From: Sphingomonas sp. PP-CE-3G-477
GTDB lineage: Bacteria > Pseudomonadota > Alphaproteobacteria > Sphingomonadales > Sphingomonadaceae
Direction: 5' to 3'
Assembly: GCF_003050745.1 (NCBI RefSeq)
Contig: NZ_QAOF01000001.1
Span: 868,001-932,000 of the forward strand
Length of the DNA stretch: 64,000 nt
Made by a program: the position numbers and the translations under genes. The notes below the pieces were generated by a model. It saw only the letters and a list, made by a program, of their open reading frames with translations. It did no database searches and was not told the DNA's origin. Positions within the stretch are counted from its first letter, which is position 1. The number at the start of each line of letters is the position of its first letter. Below, piece after piece: positions 8,882 to 17,894 of this stretch.

Positions 8882-10047
8882 GCCTGCTTTTCCTCGCGCA
8901 CCGCGTGCCGTTTCCGCCCGACCGCGGCGACAAGATCCGCAGCTTCCATATCTTACAGTATCTGGCGCAGCGCACGCCGGTGCATCTGGTGGCGTTTGCC
9001 GATGACGAGGCGGACGTCGATCCGCCTGCGGTGTTCACCGACATGCTCGCGAGCTGCACGATCATTCCTCGCGCGAAGTCGCAGACGCGTGCCGCCATCG
9101 AAGCGCTCGCCACGGGCAAGCCGGTATCGCTGACCGCGTTCGCGCATCCGGCGGTGCAGGCCGCTGTCGATCGGGTCGTTCCGCAGGTCGGCGGCGTCTA
9201 TTGTTTCTCGGGTCAGATGGCGCAGTATCTGCCGGCTGGTGGGCCGCCGATCGTCATGGATTTCGTCGACATCGACTCCGCCAAGTTCGGAGGCTTCGCC
9301 GAGGACGCGCGCGGCCCGATGCGCTGGATGATGCGCCGCGAAGCCCGCCTGCTGGGGGCTTTCGAGCGGGAGATTGCGTCACGGGTCTCTGCGAGCCTGT
9401 TCGTCAGCGAGGCCGAAGCGGCACTGTTTCGCGACGGTGATGCCCGAGGGCGGGTGCTCGCCGTCGAGAACGGCATCGATGCAGTAAAGTTCGATCCTGC
9501 GCTTAACGCTGCCATTTCGAGGAGCAGCGCAGAAGGTTTGATCGTCTTCACCGGCCAGATGGACTACCGCCCCAATATCGATGCGGTAACCTGGTTCGCG
9601 CGCGACATCCTCCCGCTGATTTGCCGCTACCGTCCCGTGCAGTTCGCGATCGTCGGCCGCGCACCCACGCCGGCCGTGCAGGCACTGGCGAGCGACCACG
9701 TCACCGTCACCGGCGCAGTCGACGACGTCCGCGGCTGGCTCGCCGCTGCGGACGTGTGCGTCGCACCGCTCAAACTCGCGCGCGGGGTCCAGAACAAGGT
9801 GCTCGAAGCGATGGCGATGGCGCGCCCCGTGGTCGCCTCAGCTGCCGCCGCCGAGGGCATCGACCACGCTGGTACGATCCGCGTCGCCGAGACCGCCGCC
9901 GGGTTCGCCGCCGAGGTGATCGCGCTGCTCGAAGCCCCCGAGGACGCAGCGGGTCTTGGCGAGTCTGCCCGCGCGCAGGTCATCCGCCGCTATGGCTGGG
10001 ACGCACGTCTCGCTCCACTCGACGCGCTTCTCGGCCTGTCCGCATGA
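8878..10047 (+). CDS. XrtA-associated family glycosyltransferase (GT4-like)
   Basis: The 389-residue product runs from GTG 8878, which overlaps the FemAB gene stop. This start places LLFLAHRVPFPPDRGDKIRS at the very N-terminus, as in the exosortase-linked glycosyltransferase family. A longer frame from 8815 would add 21 residues inside the neighbouring gene. It has two Rossmann-like domains. The acceptor half ends near residue 200. The nucleotide-sugar half includes ENGIDAVKFDP, VFTGQMDYRPN, VTVTGAVDDVRGWL and VQNKVLEAMAMARPVVAS, where the Glu of EAM is in the expected donor-binding position. It should add one sugar to the lipid-linked repeat unit at the inner membrane. Confidence 0.88.
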   Translation: MSLLFLAHRVPFPPDRGDKIRSFHILQYLAQRTPVHLVAFADDEADVDPPAVFTDMLASCTIIPRAKSQTRAAIEALATGKPVSLTAFAHPAVQAAVDRVVPQVGGVYCFSGQMAQYLPAGGPPIVMDFVDIDSAKFGGFAEDARGPMRWMMRREARLLGAFEREIASRVSASLFVSEAEAALFRDGDARGRVLAVENGIDAVKFDPALNAAISRSSAEGLIVFTGQMDYRPNIDAVTWFARDILPLICRYRPVQFAIVGRAPTPAVQALASDHVTVTGAVDDVRGWLAAADVCVAPLKLARGVQNKVLEAMAMARPVVASAAAAEGIDHAGTIRVAETAAGFAAEVIALLEAPEDAAGLGESARAQVIRRYGWDARLAPLDALLGLSA

Positions 10048-11519
10048 CCGCGTGGCGCCGGCACGGTATCGCGCTGGCGGTCGCGTTCGTGCTGATCCTG
10101 CTGACGTTCCGCAGCGACGTGCGCGATCTCGCGCATATCTGGTGGAACAGCACGACGTTCGGGCATTGCCTGTTCATCGGTCCGGTCATCGCATGGCTCG
10201 TCTGGCAACGCCGCAGCGACCTCGCGCAACTCACCCCGACCGGCTGGTGGCCGGGCTTGGCGCTGATCGCGATCGGCGGATTCGGCTGGCTGATGGGCGA
10301 CGCCGCCTCGGTCGGTTTCGCGCGCCAGCTCGGGCTCGTGATGATGCTGCAAGGCGCGGTGGTCACGATCCTCGGGCCCAACGTCGCGCGCGGCCTCCTA
10401 TTTCCGCTCGGCTACGCGTTCTTCCTCGTGCCGTTTGGCGAAGGTCTCGAACCGCCGTTGCAGACCGTCACGGTCGCGATCGTGATGCCGCTGCTCCATC
10501 TCGTCGGCGTGCCCGCGGTGGTCGATGGCGTGCTGATCCACGCCGGTCGCTATTATTTCGAGGTCGCCGAGGCGTGTTCGGGCGCCAAGTTCGTCATCGC
10601 GATGGTCGCGTTCGGCGTGCTGGTCGCCAACCTCTGCTTCGTGTCGTGGAAGCGCCGCGCGGTGTTCCTCGTGGTTTCGGTCGTCGTGCCGGTCATCGCC
10701 AATGGCTTTCGCGCATTCGGGACGATCTGGGCGGCGGACCTGACGTCGGTCGAGGCTGCGACGGGCCTCGATCATATCGTCTATGGCTGGATATTCTTCG
10801 CGCTGGTCATGGCCGGCGTGCTGGCGATCGGCTGGCGCTGGTTCGACCGCGCGCCCGACGATCCCGCGTTCGTTCCGGCGACGCTCCAGGCGATACCCCG
10901 TCGCCGCACCGACCTCCCGGTCGCTACCGCGCTCGCACTCGCCACGGTCGCGGTCTTCCCGCTGTGGAGCGCGGCGATCGCGAGCCGGGCGCAGGCGCTG
11001 CCCGCGCATATCGACCTCCCCGACATTGCCGGATGGCACCGCGTCCCGGTCAGCACGCGCGCGCCCTGGACGCCCTATTACCCCGGTGCCGACCATTATC
11101 TGTTCGGTCGCTACGCCGATGCGTCGGGCGTGACCGTCGACGTGAGTATCGCCGTGTTCGGTAGCCAGCATGAAGGCAAGGAGCTGATCGCCTACGGCAC
11201 GGGCGTCCTGCGCCAGGAGGATCGCTGGGTCCGGGTCGAGACCCTGCCCGCGATTTCGGGCGGTTCGGCGATGCGAATCACCGCGCCGGGGCCCGTAGAG
11301 CGGATCGTCGCGACGTGGTACCGGGTCGGCGACACGACCACGCAGGACGAGACGCTGGTGAAGATCGAGACGATGAAGGCCCGGCTGCTCGGCGGCCCGC
11401 AACGCGCGGTGGCGATCCACCTGTCGGTCGAGGGCGCCGACCCGCGTCCGATCGCGCGCTTCCTCGCCGCATTGGGGCCGATCGGTACGGTCGCCGACCA
11501 CGCCGCGGGGATGCGCTAG
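10044..11519 (+). CDS. xrtA: Exosortase A fused to an EpsI domain
   Basis: The product has 491 residues. The ATG at 10044 overlaps the previous stop (ATGA). The first 280 residues hold about eight membrane helices and the exosortase signature triad: Cys178 in EACSGAKF, Arg223 in NGFRAFGTIW and His244 in GLDHIVYGW. A linker follows at about 285-300. The C-terminal 190 residues match the EpsI-type periplasmic domain (DLPDIAGWHRVPV, APWTPYYPGADHYLFGRY, FGSQHEGKELIAYGTG, ATWYRVGD). XrtA is the transpeptidase-like enzyme that processes PEP-CTERM proteins and is always tied to exopolysaccharide production. No substrate protein with a PEP-CTERM tail is visible nearby. Confidence 0.93.
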   Translation: MTAWRRHGIALAVAFVLILLTFRSDVRDLAHIWWNSTTFGHCLFIGPVIAWLVWQRRSDLAQLTPTGWWPGLALIAIGGFGWLMGDAASVGFARQLGLVMMLQGAVVTILGPNVARGLLFPLGYAFFLVPFGEGLEPPLQTVTVAIVMPLLHLVGVPAVVDGVLIHAGRYYFEVAEACSGAKFVIAMVAFGVLVANLCFVSWKRRAVFLVVSVVVPVIANGFRAFGTIWAADLTSVEAATGLDHIVYGWIFFALVMAGVLAIGWRWFDRAPDDPAFVPATLQAIPRRRTDLPVATALALATVAVFPLWSAAIASRAQALPAHIDLPDIAGWHRVPVSTRAPWTPYYPGADHYLFGRYADASGVTVDVSIAVFGSQHEGKELIAYGTGVLRQEDRWVRVETLPAISGGSAMRITAPGPVERIVATWYRVGDTTTQDETLVKIETMKARLLGGPQRAVAIHLSVEGADPRPIARFLAALGPIGTVADHAAGMR

Positions 11520-13406
11520 ATGTGCGGCATTGCCGGGATCTTCCACCCGGGTACGCCCAAGCCGGTCGACCCCAACCGCGTCCATGCGATGATCGCCGCG
11601 CTGGCGCATCGCGGGCCCGACGGCGACGGCATCTGGACCGCGCCGGGCGTCGGGCTCGGCCACCGCCGGCTGTCGATCATCGACCTCGAAGGCTCGCCGC
11701 AGCCGATGTCCGACGGTACGCTGACGATCACCTACAACGGCGAAGTCTATAATTTCGCCGAACTGCGCGACGAGCTGATCGCCAAGGGGGCGATCTTCCG
11801 GACGACGGGCGATACCGAAGTCCTGCTCCACGCCTGGCGCGCCTGGGGGCCGTCAATGCTCGACAGGTTGAACGGCATGTTCGCGTTCGGGATCCACGAT
11901 TCCGCCGCGCACACGCTGTTCCTCGCGCGCGACCGGATGGGCGTGAAGCCGCTCTATTACGTCGAGCTCGCCGACGGCTCGCTCGCCTTCGCCTCCGAAC
12001 TGAAGGGCTTGCTCGCGCACCCGCAGCTTCGGCGCGTACCCGATTTGAGCGCCGTCGAGGATTACCTCGCGCTAGGCTACGTCCCCGATGATTCCTGCAT
12101 CGTCGCCGGCGTTAGGAAGTTGGCGGCGGGGCATTTCCTGCTGGTCCAGCGCGGCCGCGCGGTGCCGCAACCGCGTAAATGGTGGGACATCGATTTCTCC
12201 AACCGCGCGACCGGCTCCGCCAAGGCACTCGGCGAGGAACTGGTCGACCGGATGCGCGCGGGCGTACGCTCGCGGATGGTCGCCGACGTGCCGCTCGGTG
12301 CGTTCCTGTCGGGCGGCGTCGACAGCTCTGCGGTAGTCGCGCTGATGGCCGAGGCGAGCCCAAAGGCGGTCCGCACCTGCACGATCGGGTTCGACGAAGC
12401 GGGCCATGACGAGCGCAGCTTCGCCACCACCGTCGCGCGCCGGTTTGCCACCGATCACCGCGAGCGCGTGGTCCAGTCCGGCGACGTCTCGCTGATCGAC
12501 ACGCTCGTCGCGAGCTTCGACGAACCCTTCGCCGATGCCTCCGCGCTCGCGACGTACCAGGTCTGTGCATTGGCCCGCGAAAGCGTTACCGTCGCGCTGT
12601 CGGGCGACGGCGCGGACGAGGCGCTTGCCGGCTATCGTCGTTACAAGTTCCAGTCCGTGGAGGAGCGCGTCCGCGGCCTGCTTCCGGCGCATGTGCGTGC
12701 AGACGTGTTCGGGGCGCTTGGCCGCTGGTATCCGAAAGCCGACTGGGCGCCGCGTCCGCTGCGCGCCAAATCGACGTTGCTCGCGCTCGCGCAGGGTGGC
12801 GGCGAGGCGTATGCGCGGTCGGTTGGCGTCACCACGCCAGAGTTGCGCGCGCATCTCTTCACGCCCAGCGCCCGCGCCGCGCTCGGCGGGTACCGCGCCG
12901 AGGATCGCTACGTCGCGACGATGGCAAACGCGCCGGCGCGCGATGCGATCGACCGCGCGCAGTATGCCGACATCAAGCACTGGCTGCCCGGTGACATCCT
13001 CACCAAGGTCGACCGGACCAGCATGGCGGTCGGGCTGGAGGCGCGCGAGCCGTTGCTCGATCACCGCCTGATCGAGTTCTGCGCGACGCTGCCGGCGAAC
13101 ATGCGGTTGCGCCACGGTGAGGGCAAATGGCTGATGAAGAAGGCGATGGAGCCGTATCTGCCGCGTGAGATCCTCTATCGGCAGAAAATGGGTTTCGTGA
13201 CGCCGATCAGCGCGTGGTTCCGCGAGACGCTGGCGGGGGAGGCGTCGGCGTTGGCGAAGTCGCGCACGCTCGGCGAAACGGGGTGGTTCGACATGGCGAC
13301 GATCGCGCGGATCGCCGACGAACACCGCATGGGCCGGGTCGAACATGGCCGGACCCTGTGGCAGTTCGTGATGCTCGAGCGATCGATGAAGCGGATGTTC
13401 GGGTAG
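11520..13406 (+). CDS. XrtA-associated amidotransferase, asparagine synthetase B-like
   Basis: The 628-residue product starts directly after the XrtA stop codon. Cys2 (MCGIAGIFHPG) becomes the N-terminal nucleophile of a class II glutamine amidotransferase domain (about 1-210; glutamine-site motifs LAHRGPDGDG, GHRRLSIIDL, ITYNGEVYNF). The second half is an asparagine-synthetase ATP-pyrophosphatase domain with SGGVDS at 264-269 and the later ALSGDGADEALAGYRRY. Length and order match the amidotransferase that closes exosortase A operons. It probably amidates a sugar acid of the exopolysaccharide rather than making free asparagine. The palindromic repeat at 13412-13536 lies just after the stop, between it and the convergent fhs gene. 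Confidence 0.9.
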   Translation: MCGIAGIFHPGTPKPVDPNRVHAMIAALAHRGPDGDGIWTAPGVGLGHRRLSIIDLEGSPQPMSDGTLTITYNGEVYNFAELRDELIAKGAIFRTTGDTEVLLHAWRAWGPSMLDRLNGMFAFGIHDSAAHTLFLARDRMGVKPLYYVELADGSLAFASELKGLLAHPQLRRVPDLSAVEDYLALGYVPDDSCIVAGVRKLAAGHFLLVQRGRAVPQPRKWWDIDFSNRATGSAKALGEELVDRMRAGVRSRMVADVPLGAFLSGGVDSSAVVALMAEASPKAVRTCTIGFDEAGHDERSFATTVARRFATDHRERVVQSGDVSLIDTLVASFDEPFADASALATYQVCALARESVTVALSGDGADEALAGYRRYKFQSVEERVRGLLPAHVRADVFGALGRWYPKADWAPRPLRAKSTLLALAQGGGEAYARSVGVTTPELRAHLFTPSARAALGGYRAEDRYVATMANAPARDAIDRAQYADIKHWLPGDILTKVDRTSMAVGLEAREPLLDHRLIEFCATLPANMRLRHGEGKWLMKKAMEPYLPREILYRQKMGFVTPISAWFRETLAGEASALAKSRTLGETGWFDMATIARIADEHRMGRVEHGRTLWQFVMLERSMKRMFG

Positions 13407-13411
13407 CTCCT

Positions 13412-13536
13412 GATCCTCCCCCGCCAGGGGGAGGTGTCGCCCAAGGTGACGGAGGGGGAGGACACGGAACAGGCGTTTCGCGTGCCTCCCCCTCCGTCTG
13501 GCAACTGCCAGCCACCTCCCTCTGGCGGAGGAGGAT
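13412..13536. repeat. Palindromic intergenic repeat, family A, full copy 1
   Basis: This element of about 125 nt has nested inverted repeats. Outer arms 13412-13435 and 13511-13536 pair (GATCCTCC with GGAGGAT). Inner arms 13449-13461 and 13485-13498 pair (ACGGAGGGGG with CCCCCTCCGT). A short palindrome (CTGGCAACTGCCAG) lies between. The result could fold into a cloverleaf. A second full copy lies at 62817-62940, with fragments at 17847-17878 and 55609-55637. It sits between the convergent amidotransferase and fhs genes, so as RNA it would fold at the end of both transcripts. Confidence 0.85.
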
Positions 13537-13543
13537 TAAGCCC

Positions 13544-15214
13544 TTAAAACAACCCCTCGATCAGCCCGTCCTCATTAAGGCGGATCGCTTCCGCCGCCGG
13601 CACGCGAGGCAAGCCGGGCATCGTCATGATCTCGCCGCAGATCGCCACCACGAACCCTGCGCCTGCCGCGAGGCGGACTTCGCGTACCGGTACGATGTGT
13701 CCGGTCGGCGCACCGAGCAGCGCGGGATCGGTCGAGAAGCTGTACTGCGTCTTGGCGAGGCAGACGGGGAGGTGGCCGTACCCCGCGTCTTCCCAGCGCT
13801 TGAGTTGCGCCAGCACGCTCGGCTCGGCGACCGCGTGCTCCGCGCGGTAGATGCGCCGCGCGACGGTGTCGATCTTGTCGAACAGCGAGAGTTCGTCACC
13901 ATAGATCGGCGCGAAACCGCCGCCATGTGTCTCGCAGATCTCGGCGACCGCGTCGGCCAGCTCGACCGCGCCTGCGCCGCCCTCCGCCCAATGCCGGCAC
14001 AGGATCGCGCGCGAACCGTGCTGCGCGGCGGCCTCGACGATAGCGGCGATCTCGGCGTCGCTGTCGGTGTAGAAATGGTTGATCGCGACGATCGCGGGCA
14101 CGCCGAACTGGCGGATGTTCTCGATGTGACGGACGAGGTTGACCGCCCCCTTGCGGACCGCCTCGACGTTCTCTTGCGCGAGATCGGCCTTGGCGACGCC
14201 GCCGTTCATCTTCAGCGCGCGCGCGGTGGCGACGATCACGACTGCGTCGGGTGCGAGCCCCGCCTGACGGCACTTGATGTCGAAGAACTTCTCCGCACCG
14301 AGGTCCGCGCCGAAACCCGCTTCGGTGACGACGTAATCGCCGAGCGACAAGGCGGCGCGTGTGGCGATCACCGAGTTGCAGCCATGGGCGATGTTGGCGA
14401 ACGGTCCGCCGTGGAGGAACGCGGGCGTGCCCTCCAGGGACTGGACGAGGTTGGGCTTGATCGCCTCCGCGAGCAGCACCGCCATCGCGCCGTCCGCCTT
14501 CAGGTCACGCGCGGTGATCGGCGAGCGGTCGCGGGTGTAGGCGACGACGATATCGCCGAGCCTGCGCTCCATGTCCGCCAGGTCGTTGGCAAGACAGAGG
14601 ATCGCCATCACTTCGGAGGCGACGGTGATGTCGAAGCCCGATTCGCGCGGATAGCCGTTGGCGACGCCACCGATCGACTGGACGATGTCGCGAAGTGCGC
14701 GGTCGTTCATGTCGAGCACGCGGCGCCAGACGACGCGGCGGACGTCGATCTGGAGCGCATTGCCCCAGTGGATGTGGTTGTCGATCATCGCGGCGAGGAG
14801 ATTGTGGGCGGCGGTGATCGCGTGGAAATCGCCGGTGAAATGGAGGTTGATGTCCTCCATCGGCGCGACCTGCGCGCGACCGCCCCCGGTCGCACCGCCC
14901 TTGGTGCCGAAGCACGGTCCGAGCGACGGTTCGCGTAGTGCGAGCACCGCCTTGCGGCCGGTGTGGCGGAGCGCGTCGGCGAGACCGATCGAGGTGGTGG
15001 TCTTGCCTTCGCCCGCCGGGGTCGGGTTGATCGCGGTGACCAGGATCAGGCGTCCGCCCTTGCCCTTCTCGCGCATTTCGAGCCAGTCGAGCGAGATCTT
15101 CGCCTTGAACCGACCATAGGGCTCGATCGCCGCATCCGGAATCCCGAGGCCGTCGGCGATGGCGGCGATGGGGCGCAGTGCGACGCTGCGGGCGATGGCG
15201 ATATCGGTGTCCAT
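13544..15214 (-). CDS. fhs: Formate--tetrahydrofolate ligase
   Basis: The 556-residue product has the full family length. The ATP-binding P-loop is [11 protein letters not shown] (residues 64-74). Other family segments are [44 protein letters not shown] and [17 protein letters not shown]. It makes 10-formyl-THF from formate, ATP and THF for purine and formyl-Met synthesis, or to salvage formate, and acts in the cytoplasm. It is transcribed leftward, codirectional with the DUF4142 gene 108 nt upstream, and converges on the exopolysaccharide operon. Nothing unusual is visible in the active-site motifs. Confidence 0.97.
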   Translation of the reverse strand: MDTDIAIARSVALRPIAAIADGLGIPDAAIEPYGRFKAKISLDWLEMREKGKGGRLILVTAINPTPAGEGKTTTSIGLADALRHTGRKAVLALREPSLGPCFGTKGGATGGGRAQVAPMEDINLHFTGDFHAITAAHNLLAAMIDNHIHWGNALQIDVRRVVWRRVLDMNDRALRDIVQSIGGVANGYPRESGFDITVASEVMAILCLANDLADMERRLGDIVVAYTRDRSPITARDLKADGAMAVLLAEAIKPNLVQSLEGTPAFLHGGPFANIAHGCNSVIATRAALSLGDYVVTEAGFGADLGAEKFFDIKCRQAGLAPDAVVIVATARALKMNGGVAKADLAQENVEAVRKGAVNLVRHIENIRQFGVPAIVAINHFYTDSDAEIAAIVEAAAQHGSRAILCRHWAEGGAGAVELADAVAEICETHGGGFAPIYGDELSLFDKIDTVARRIYRAEHAVAEPSVLAQLKRWEDAGYGHLPVCLAKTQYSFSTDPALLGAPTGHIVPVREVRLAAGAGFVVAICGEIMTMPGLPRVPAAEAIRLNEDGLIEGLF

Positions 15215-15322
15215 GTCGCACGCCTAGCCGTGGAACGATCCGCTTTCCAGACGGCTAAACACTGAAACGTCGAACGGCGACCGCGTATTGATGCGAGCGC
15301 CGTCTACGTCATACGAGCAGTA

Positions 15323-15811
15323 TTACATCGATTGCAGTTCGGTGATGTGCGTCTGGACGACCGGCACGATCCCCGCCGCGACCGTCTTCAGGCCGGGGAC
15401 GGTACCGTTTGCCGCATAGCCCTGCTGCAACGCCAATGCCTTCTCATGCGCTGCCTTTTGCTGCGTCACGTAAAGTCGGTCACGTGCGGTACCCTTGGCG
15501 GCACGCAGCGCTGCGACGTTCTTGGCGCCGACCGCATCGAGCTTTGGCTGGGCCACTTTGACATGCGCCGCGGTTGCCGCCGCCTTCACGTCCGCGGTGC
15601 TCTTGGTATGATCCGTGACCATCATCTGCGCGAACGACTTCAACTTCGGGTTCGTCGTCGTCGCCAGGACGAGCTCGCTCGATGTCTTCTCATACAGATC
15701 GCTTGCGCCCGCCTTCATGACATAGGTCGAGGCTGGGATCGGGGCCTGAGCAGACAGTGCGTAGGCGGGCAATGCTATCAATACGGCTGCGGTATAAAAG
15801 CGATTCATCAT
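15323..15811 (-). CDS. DUF4142 domain protein, exported
   Basis: The product has 162 residues. Two adjacent ATGs (15811 and 15808) follow AAGGAGAG. A longer frame to 15865 lacks such a site. The N-terminal signal peptide (NRFYTAAVLIALPAYALSAQA) is followed by a four-helix, ferritin-like DUF4142 domain: ELVLATTTNPKLKSFAQMMV, DHTKSTADVKAAA, YVTQQKAAHEKALALQQGY. The function of the family is not established. It is common in soil alphaproteobacteria and often linked to stress conditions. A GGAAC element typical of EcfG-type promoters lies about 95 nt upstream (15881-15909 region), which would fit stress induction. Confidence 0.88.
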   Translation of the reverse strand: MMNRFYTAAVLIALPAYALSAQAPIPASTYVMKAGASDLYEKTSSELVLATTTNPKLKSFAQMMVTDHTKSTADVKAAATAAHVKVAQPKLDAVGAKNVAALRAAKGTARDRLYVTQQKAAHEKALALQQGYAANGTVPGLKTVAAGIVPVVQTHITELQSM

Positions 15812-16114
15812 CTTCTCTCCTTGGCGGATATCGTTCGGTCGCCGTTGCCAGAACTTCGACCGCACGATCCGAACTGAGCGAACAACTGTACCGAGCGCGC
15901 TAATGTTCCGGTCATCACCGGATCATTCGGCGATCTTGATTTGGGTCATGACGGAACTGCATCGAGCAGCATTCGCCGTGTAACGAAGTTTACAGATCGA
16001 CAGGCGAATTCACCCGTCGGTGACAGGCCGACCTCGATTTAGCGCGGTTGTTTCTCCAGCTTCGTGTCAACAACTCTACACGCCGATCATCGCAGCAGCA
16101 GACGAGGATCGCCC
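15812..16114. other. Divergent intergenic region between DUF4142 and aceA
   Basis: This 303-nt stretch has no gene. It holds the candidate EcfG promoter for the leftward DUF4142 gene, and the rightward half must carry the aceA promoter, for which I cannot point to a convincing -35/-10 pair. A GTG at 16064 in the aceA frame is a possible but less likely start. No repeat element is seen here. Confidence 0.5.
15881..15909 (-). promoter_or_regulatory. Candidate EcfG-type stress promoter for the DUF4142 gene
   Basis: On the minus strand GGAAC (15909-15905) is followed after 17-18 nt by AGTT/GTTGTT (about 15887-15881). The alphaproteobacterial general stress sigma factor EcfG recognises GGAAC, 16-17 nt, then CGTT. 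The -35 match is exact and the -10 match is partial (AGTT). The distance to the start codon (about 70 nt from the -10) is acceptable. This is a motif match only. Confidence 0.4.
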
Positions 16115-17710
16115 GTGACCTACCAGACGCACATCGCCCAGTTGACCAACCTGATCGCCGACCAGAACGGCACGTGGGACGCGATCTCGCCCGAGTCCGT
16201 CGCGCGGATGCGGCTCCAGAACCGGTTCACCACCGGGCTCGACATCGCGCGCTACACCGCGGCGATCATGCGCAAGGACATGGCTGCCTACGATGCCGAT
16301 CCCGCGAACTACACGCAATCGCTCGGTTGCTGGCACGGGTTCATCGCGCAGCAGAAGATGATCAGCATCAAGAAGCATTTCGGCACCACCGACCGCCGGT
16401 ACCTGTACCTCTCGGGCTGGATGGTCGCGGCGATGCGGAGCGAGTTCGGCCCGTTGCCCGACCAGTCGATGCACGAGAAGACCAGCGTCCCCGCGCTGAT
16501 CGAGGAACTCTACACCTTCCTCCGCCAGGCCGATGCGCGCGAACTCGGCATGATGTTCCGCGACGTCGACGCGGCGCGCACGTCCGGCAACGCGATCGAG
16601 GAACAGCGCCTGCTCAACGCGATCGAGAACCACCAGACGCACGTCGTGCCGATCATCGCCGACATCGACGCGGGCTTCGGCAATGCGGAGGCGACCTATT
16701 TGCTCGCGCGGAAGATGATAGAGGCAGGCGCCTGCGCGCTCCAGATCGAGAACCAGGTCAGCGACGAGAAGCAGTGCGGCCACCAGGACGGGAAGGTCAC
16801 CGTGCCGCATGAGGACTTCCTCGCGAAGGTCCGCGCGTGTCGCTACGCGTTCCTCGAACTCGGCGTCGAGGACGGCATCATCGTCACGCGCACCGATTCG
16901 CTCGGCGCCGGCCTCACCAAGCAGATCGCGGTCAGCAAGGAAGCGGGCGACCTCGGCGACCAGTATAACTCATACCTGGATTGCGAGGAGATCGATCCGG
17001 CGACCGCGCAGAACGGCGACGTCATCCTCAACCGGGACGGCAAGCTGTTGCGCCCCAAGCGCCTGCCGTCGAACCTGTTCCAGTTCCGCGCGGGGACCGG
17101 CGAGGATCGCTGCGTAATGGACTGCATCGCCTCGCTACAGAACGGCGCGGACCTGCTGTGGATCGAGACCGAGAAGCCGCATATCGAGCAGATCGCGGGC
17201 ATGGTCGACCGCATCCGCGAGGTCGTTCCGAACGCGAAGCTCGTCTACAACAACTCGCCAAGCTTCAACTGGACGTTGAACTTCCGCCAGCAGGTGTTCG
17301 ATGCCTGGTCGGCGGCGGGCGATGACGTCTCGGCCTATGATCGTGCGCGTTTGATGAGCGTCGATTACGACGGCACCAAGCTTGCCGACGAAGCCGACGA
17401 ACGCATCCGCACATTCCAGGCGGACTCAGCGAAGCGGGCGGGGATCTTCCACCACCTCATCACGCTACCGACCTACCACACCGCGGCGCTTTCGACCGAC
17501 AATCTCGCCAAGGAGTATTTCGGGGATGCGGGGATGCTCGGCTATGTGAAGGGCGTCCAGCGCAAGGAAATCCGCGAGGGCATCGCCTGCGTGAAGCACC
17601 AGAACATGTCCGGCTCGGATCTCGGCGACGACCATAAGGAGTATTTCGCGGGTGAGGCGGCTCTGAAGGCTGGCGGCGCGCATAATACGATGAACCAATT
17701 TGCGGCATGA
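16115..17710 (+). CDS. aceA: Isocitrate lyase (long, Pseudomonas-type)
   Basis: The product has 531 residues from GTG 16115. This start is preferred because GAGGA lies just upstream and because homologues open with a TYQTHIAQL-like sequence. A GTG at 16064 would add 17 residues of doubtful sequence. The catalytic motif is KQCGH, with Cys221, in the form found in the long isocitrate lyases of Pseudomonas aeruginosa type rather than the KKCGH of E. coli. Other family segments are DIDAGFGNAEATYLL, QIENQVSDEKQCGHQDG and YNNSPSFNWTLNF. It splits isocitrate into glyoxylate and succinate for growth on acetate or fatty acids. No malate synthase gene is nearby. Confidence 0.95.
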   Translation: MTYQTHIAQLTNLIADQNGTWDAISPESVARMRLQNRFTTGLDIARYTAAIMRKDMAAYDADPANYTQSLGCWHGFIAQQKMISIKKHFGTTDRRYLYLSGWMVAAMRSEFGPLPDQSMHEKTSVPALIEELYTFLRQADARELGMMFRDVDAARTSGNAIEEQRLLNAIENHQTHVVPIIADIDAGFGNAEATYLLARKMIEAGACALQIENQVSDEKQCGHQDGKVTVPHEDFLAKVRACRYAFLELGVEDGIIVTRTDSLGAGLTKQIAVSKEAGDLGDQYNSYLDCEEIDPATAQNGDVILNRDGKLLRPKRLPSNLFQFRAGTGEDRCVMDCIASLQNGADLLWIETEKPHIEQIAGMVDRIREVVPNAKLVYNNSPSFNWTLNFRQQVFDAWSAAGDDVSAYDRARLMSVDYDGTKLADEADERIRTFQADSAKRAGIFHHLITLPTYHTAALSTDNLAKEYFGDAGMLGYVKGVQRKEIREGIACVKHQNMSGSDLGDDHKEYFAGEAALKAGGAHNTMNQFAA

Positions 17711-17763
17711 TGCCCAAGCCGGAGCGAAAGCTCCGGCGCGGATCCGGCATCACGCCCGGCCGG

Positions 17764-17803
17764 CGGGGCCAAAAGCCCCGTCCGACGACGCGGCTTTGCC
17801 GCG
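17764..17803 (+). terminator. Tandem hairpins after aceA
   Basis: Two short perfect stems lie 54 nt after the aceA stop: CGGGGC/GCCCCG (17764-17769 with 17775-17780, loop CAAAA) and CGCGGC/GCCGCG (17789-17794 with 17798-17803, loop TTT). No U-tract follows, so this is a likely but not canonical terminator. It lies between convergent genes. Confidence 0.45.
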
Positions 17804-17846
17804 GCGCTAAGCTTCAGGAATGTTCGCGGAAACAGGTGGTTCTTCC

Positions 17847-17878
17847 GACGATCCTCCCCTTGACTGGGGAGGGTCGTC
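17847..17878. repeat. Palindromic repeat, family A fragment
   Basis: A hairpin with arms GACGATCCTCCCC and GGGGAGGGTCGTC around TTGACT resembles one arm of the family A element at 13412-13536. It sits 17 nt before the end of the convergent hybrid kinase gene and could end either transcript. Confidence 0.6.
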
Positions 17879-17894
17879 AAACTCCCGACCTACT

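Noticed and set aside
16064..16114. 17-residue N-terminal extension of isocitrate lyase from GTG 16064
   Set aside because: The extension has no similarity to family N-termini, and a better ribosome site precedes GTG 16115.
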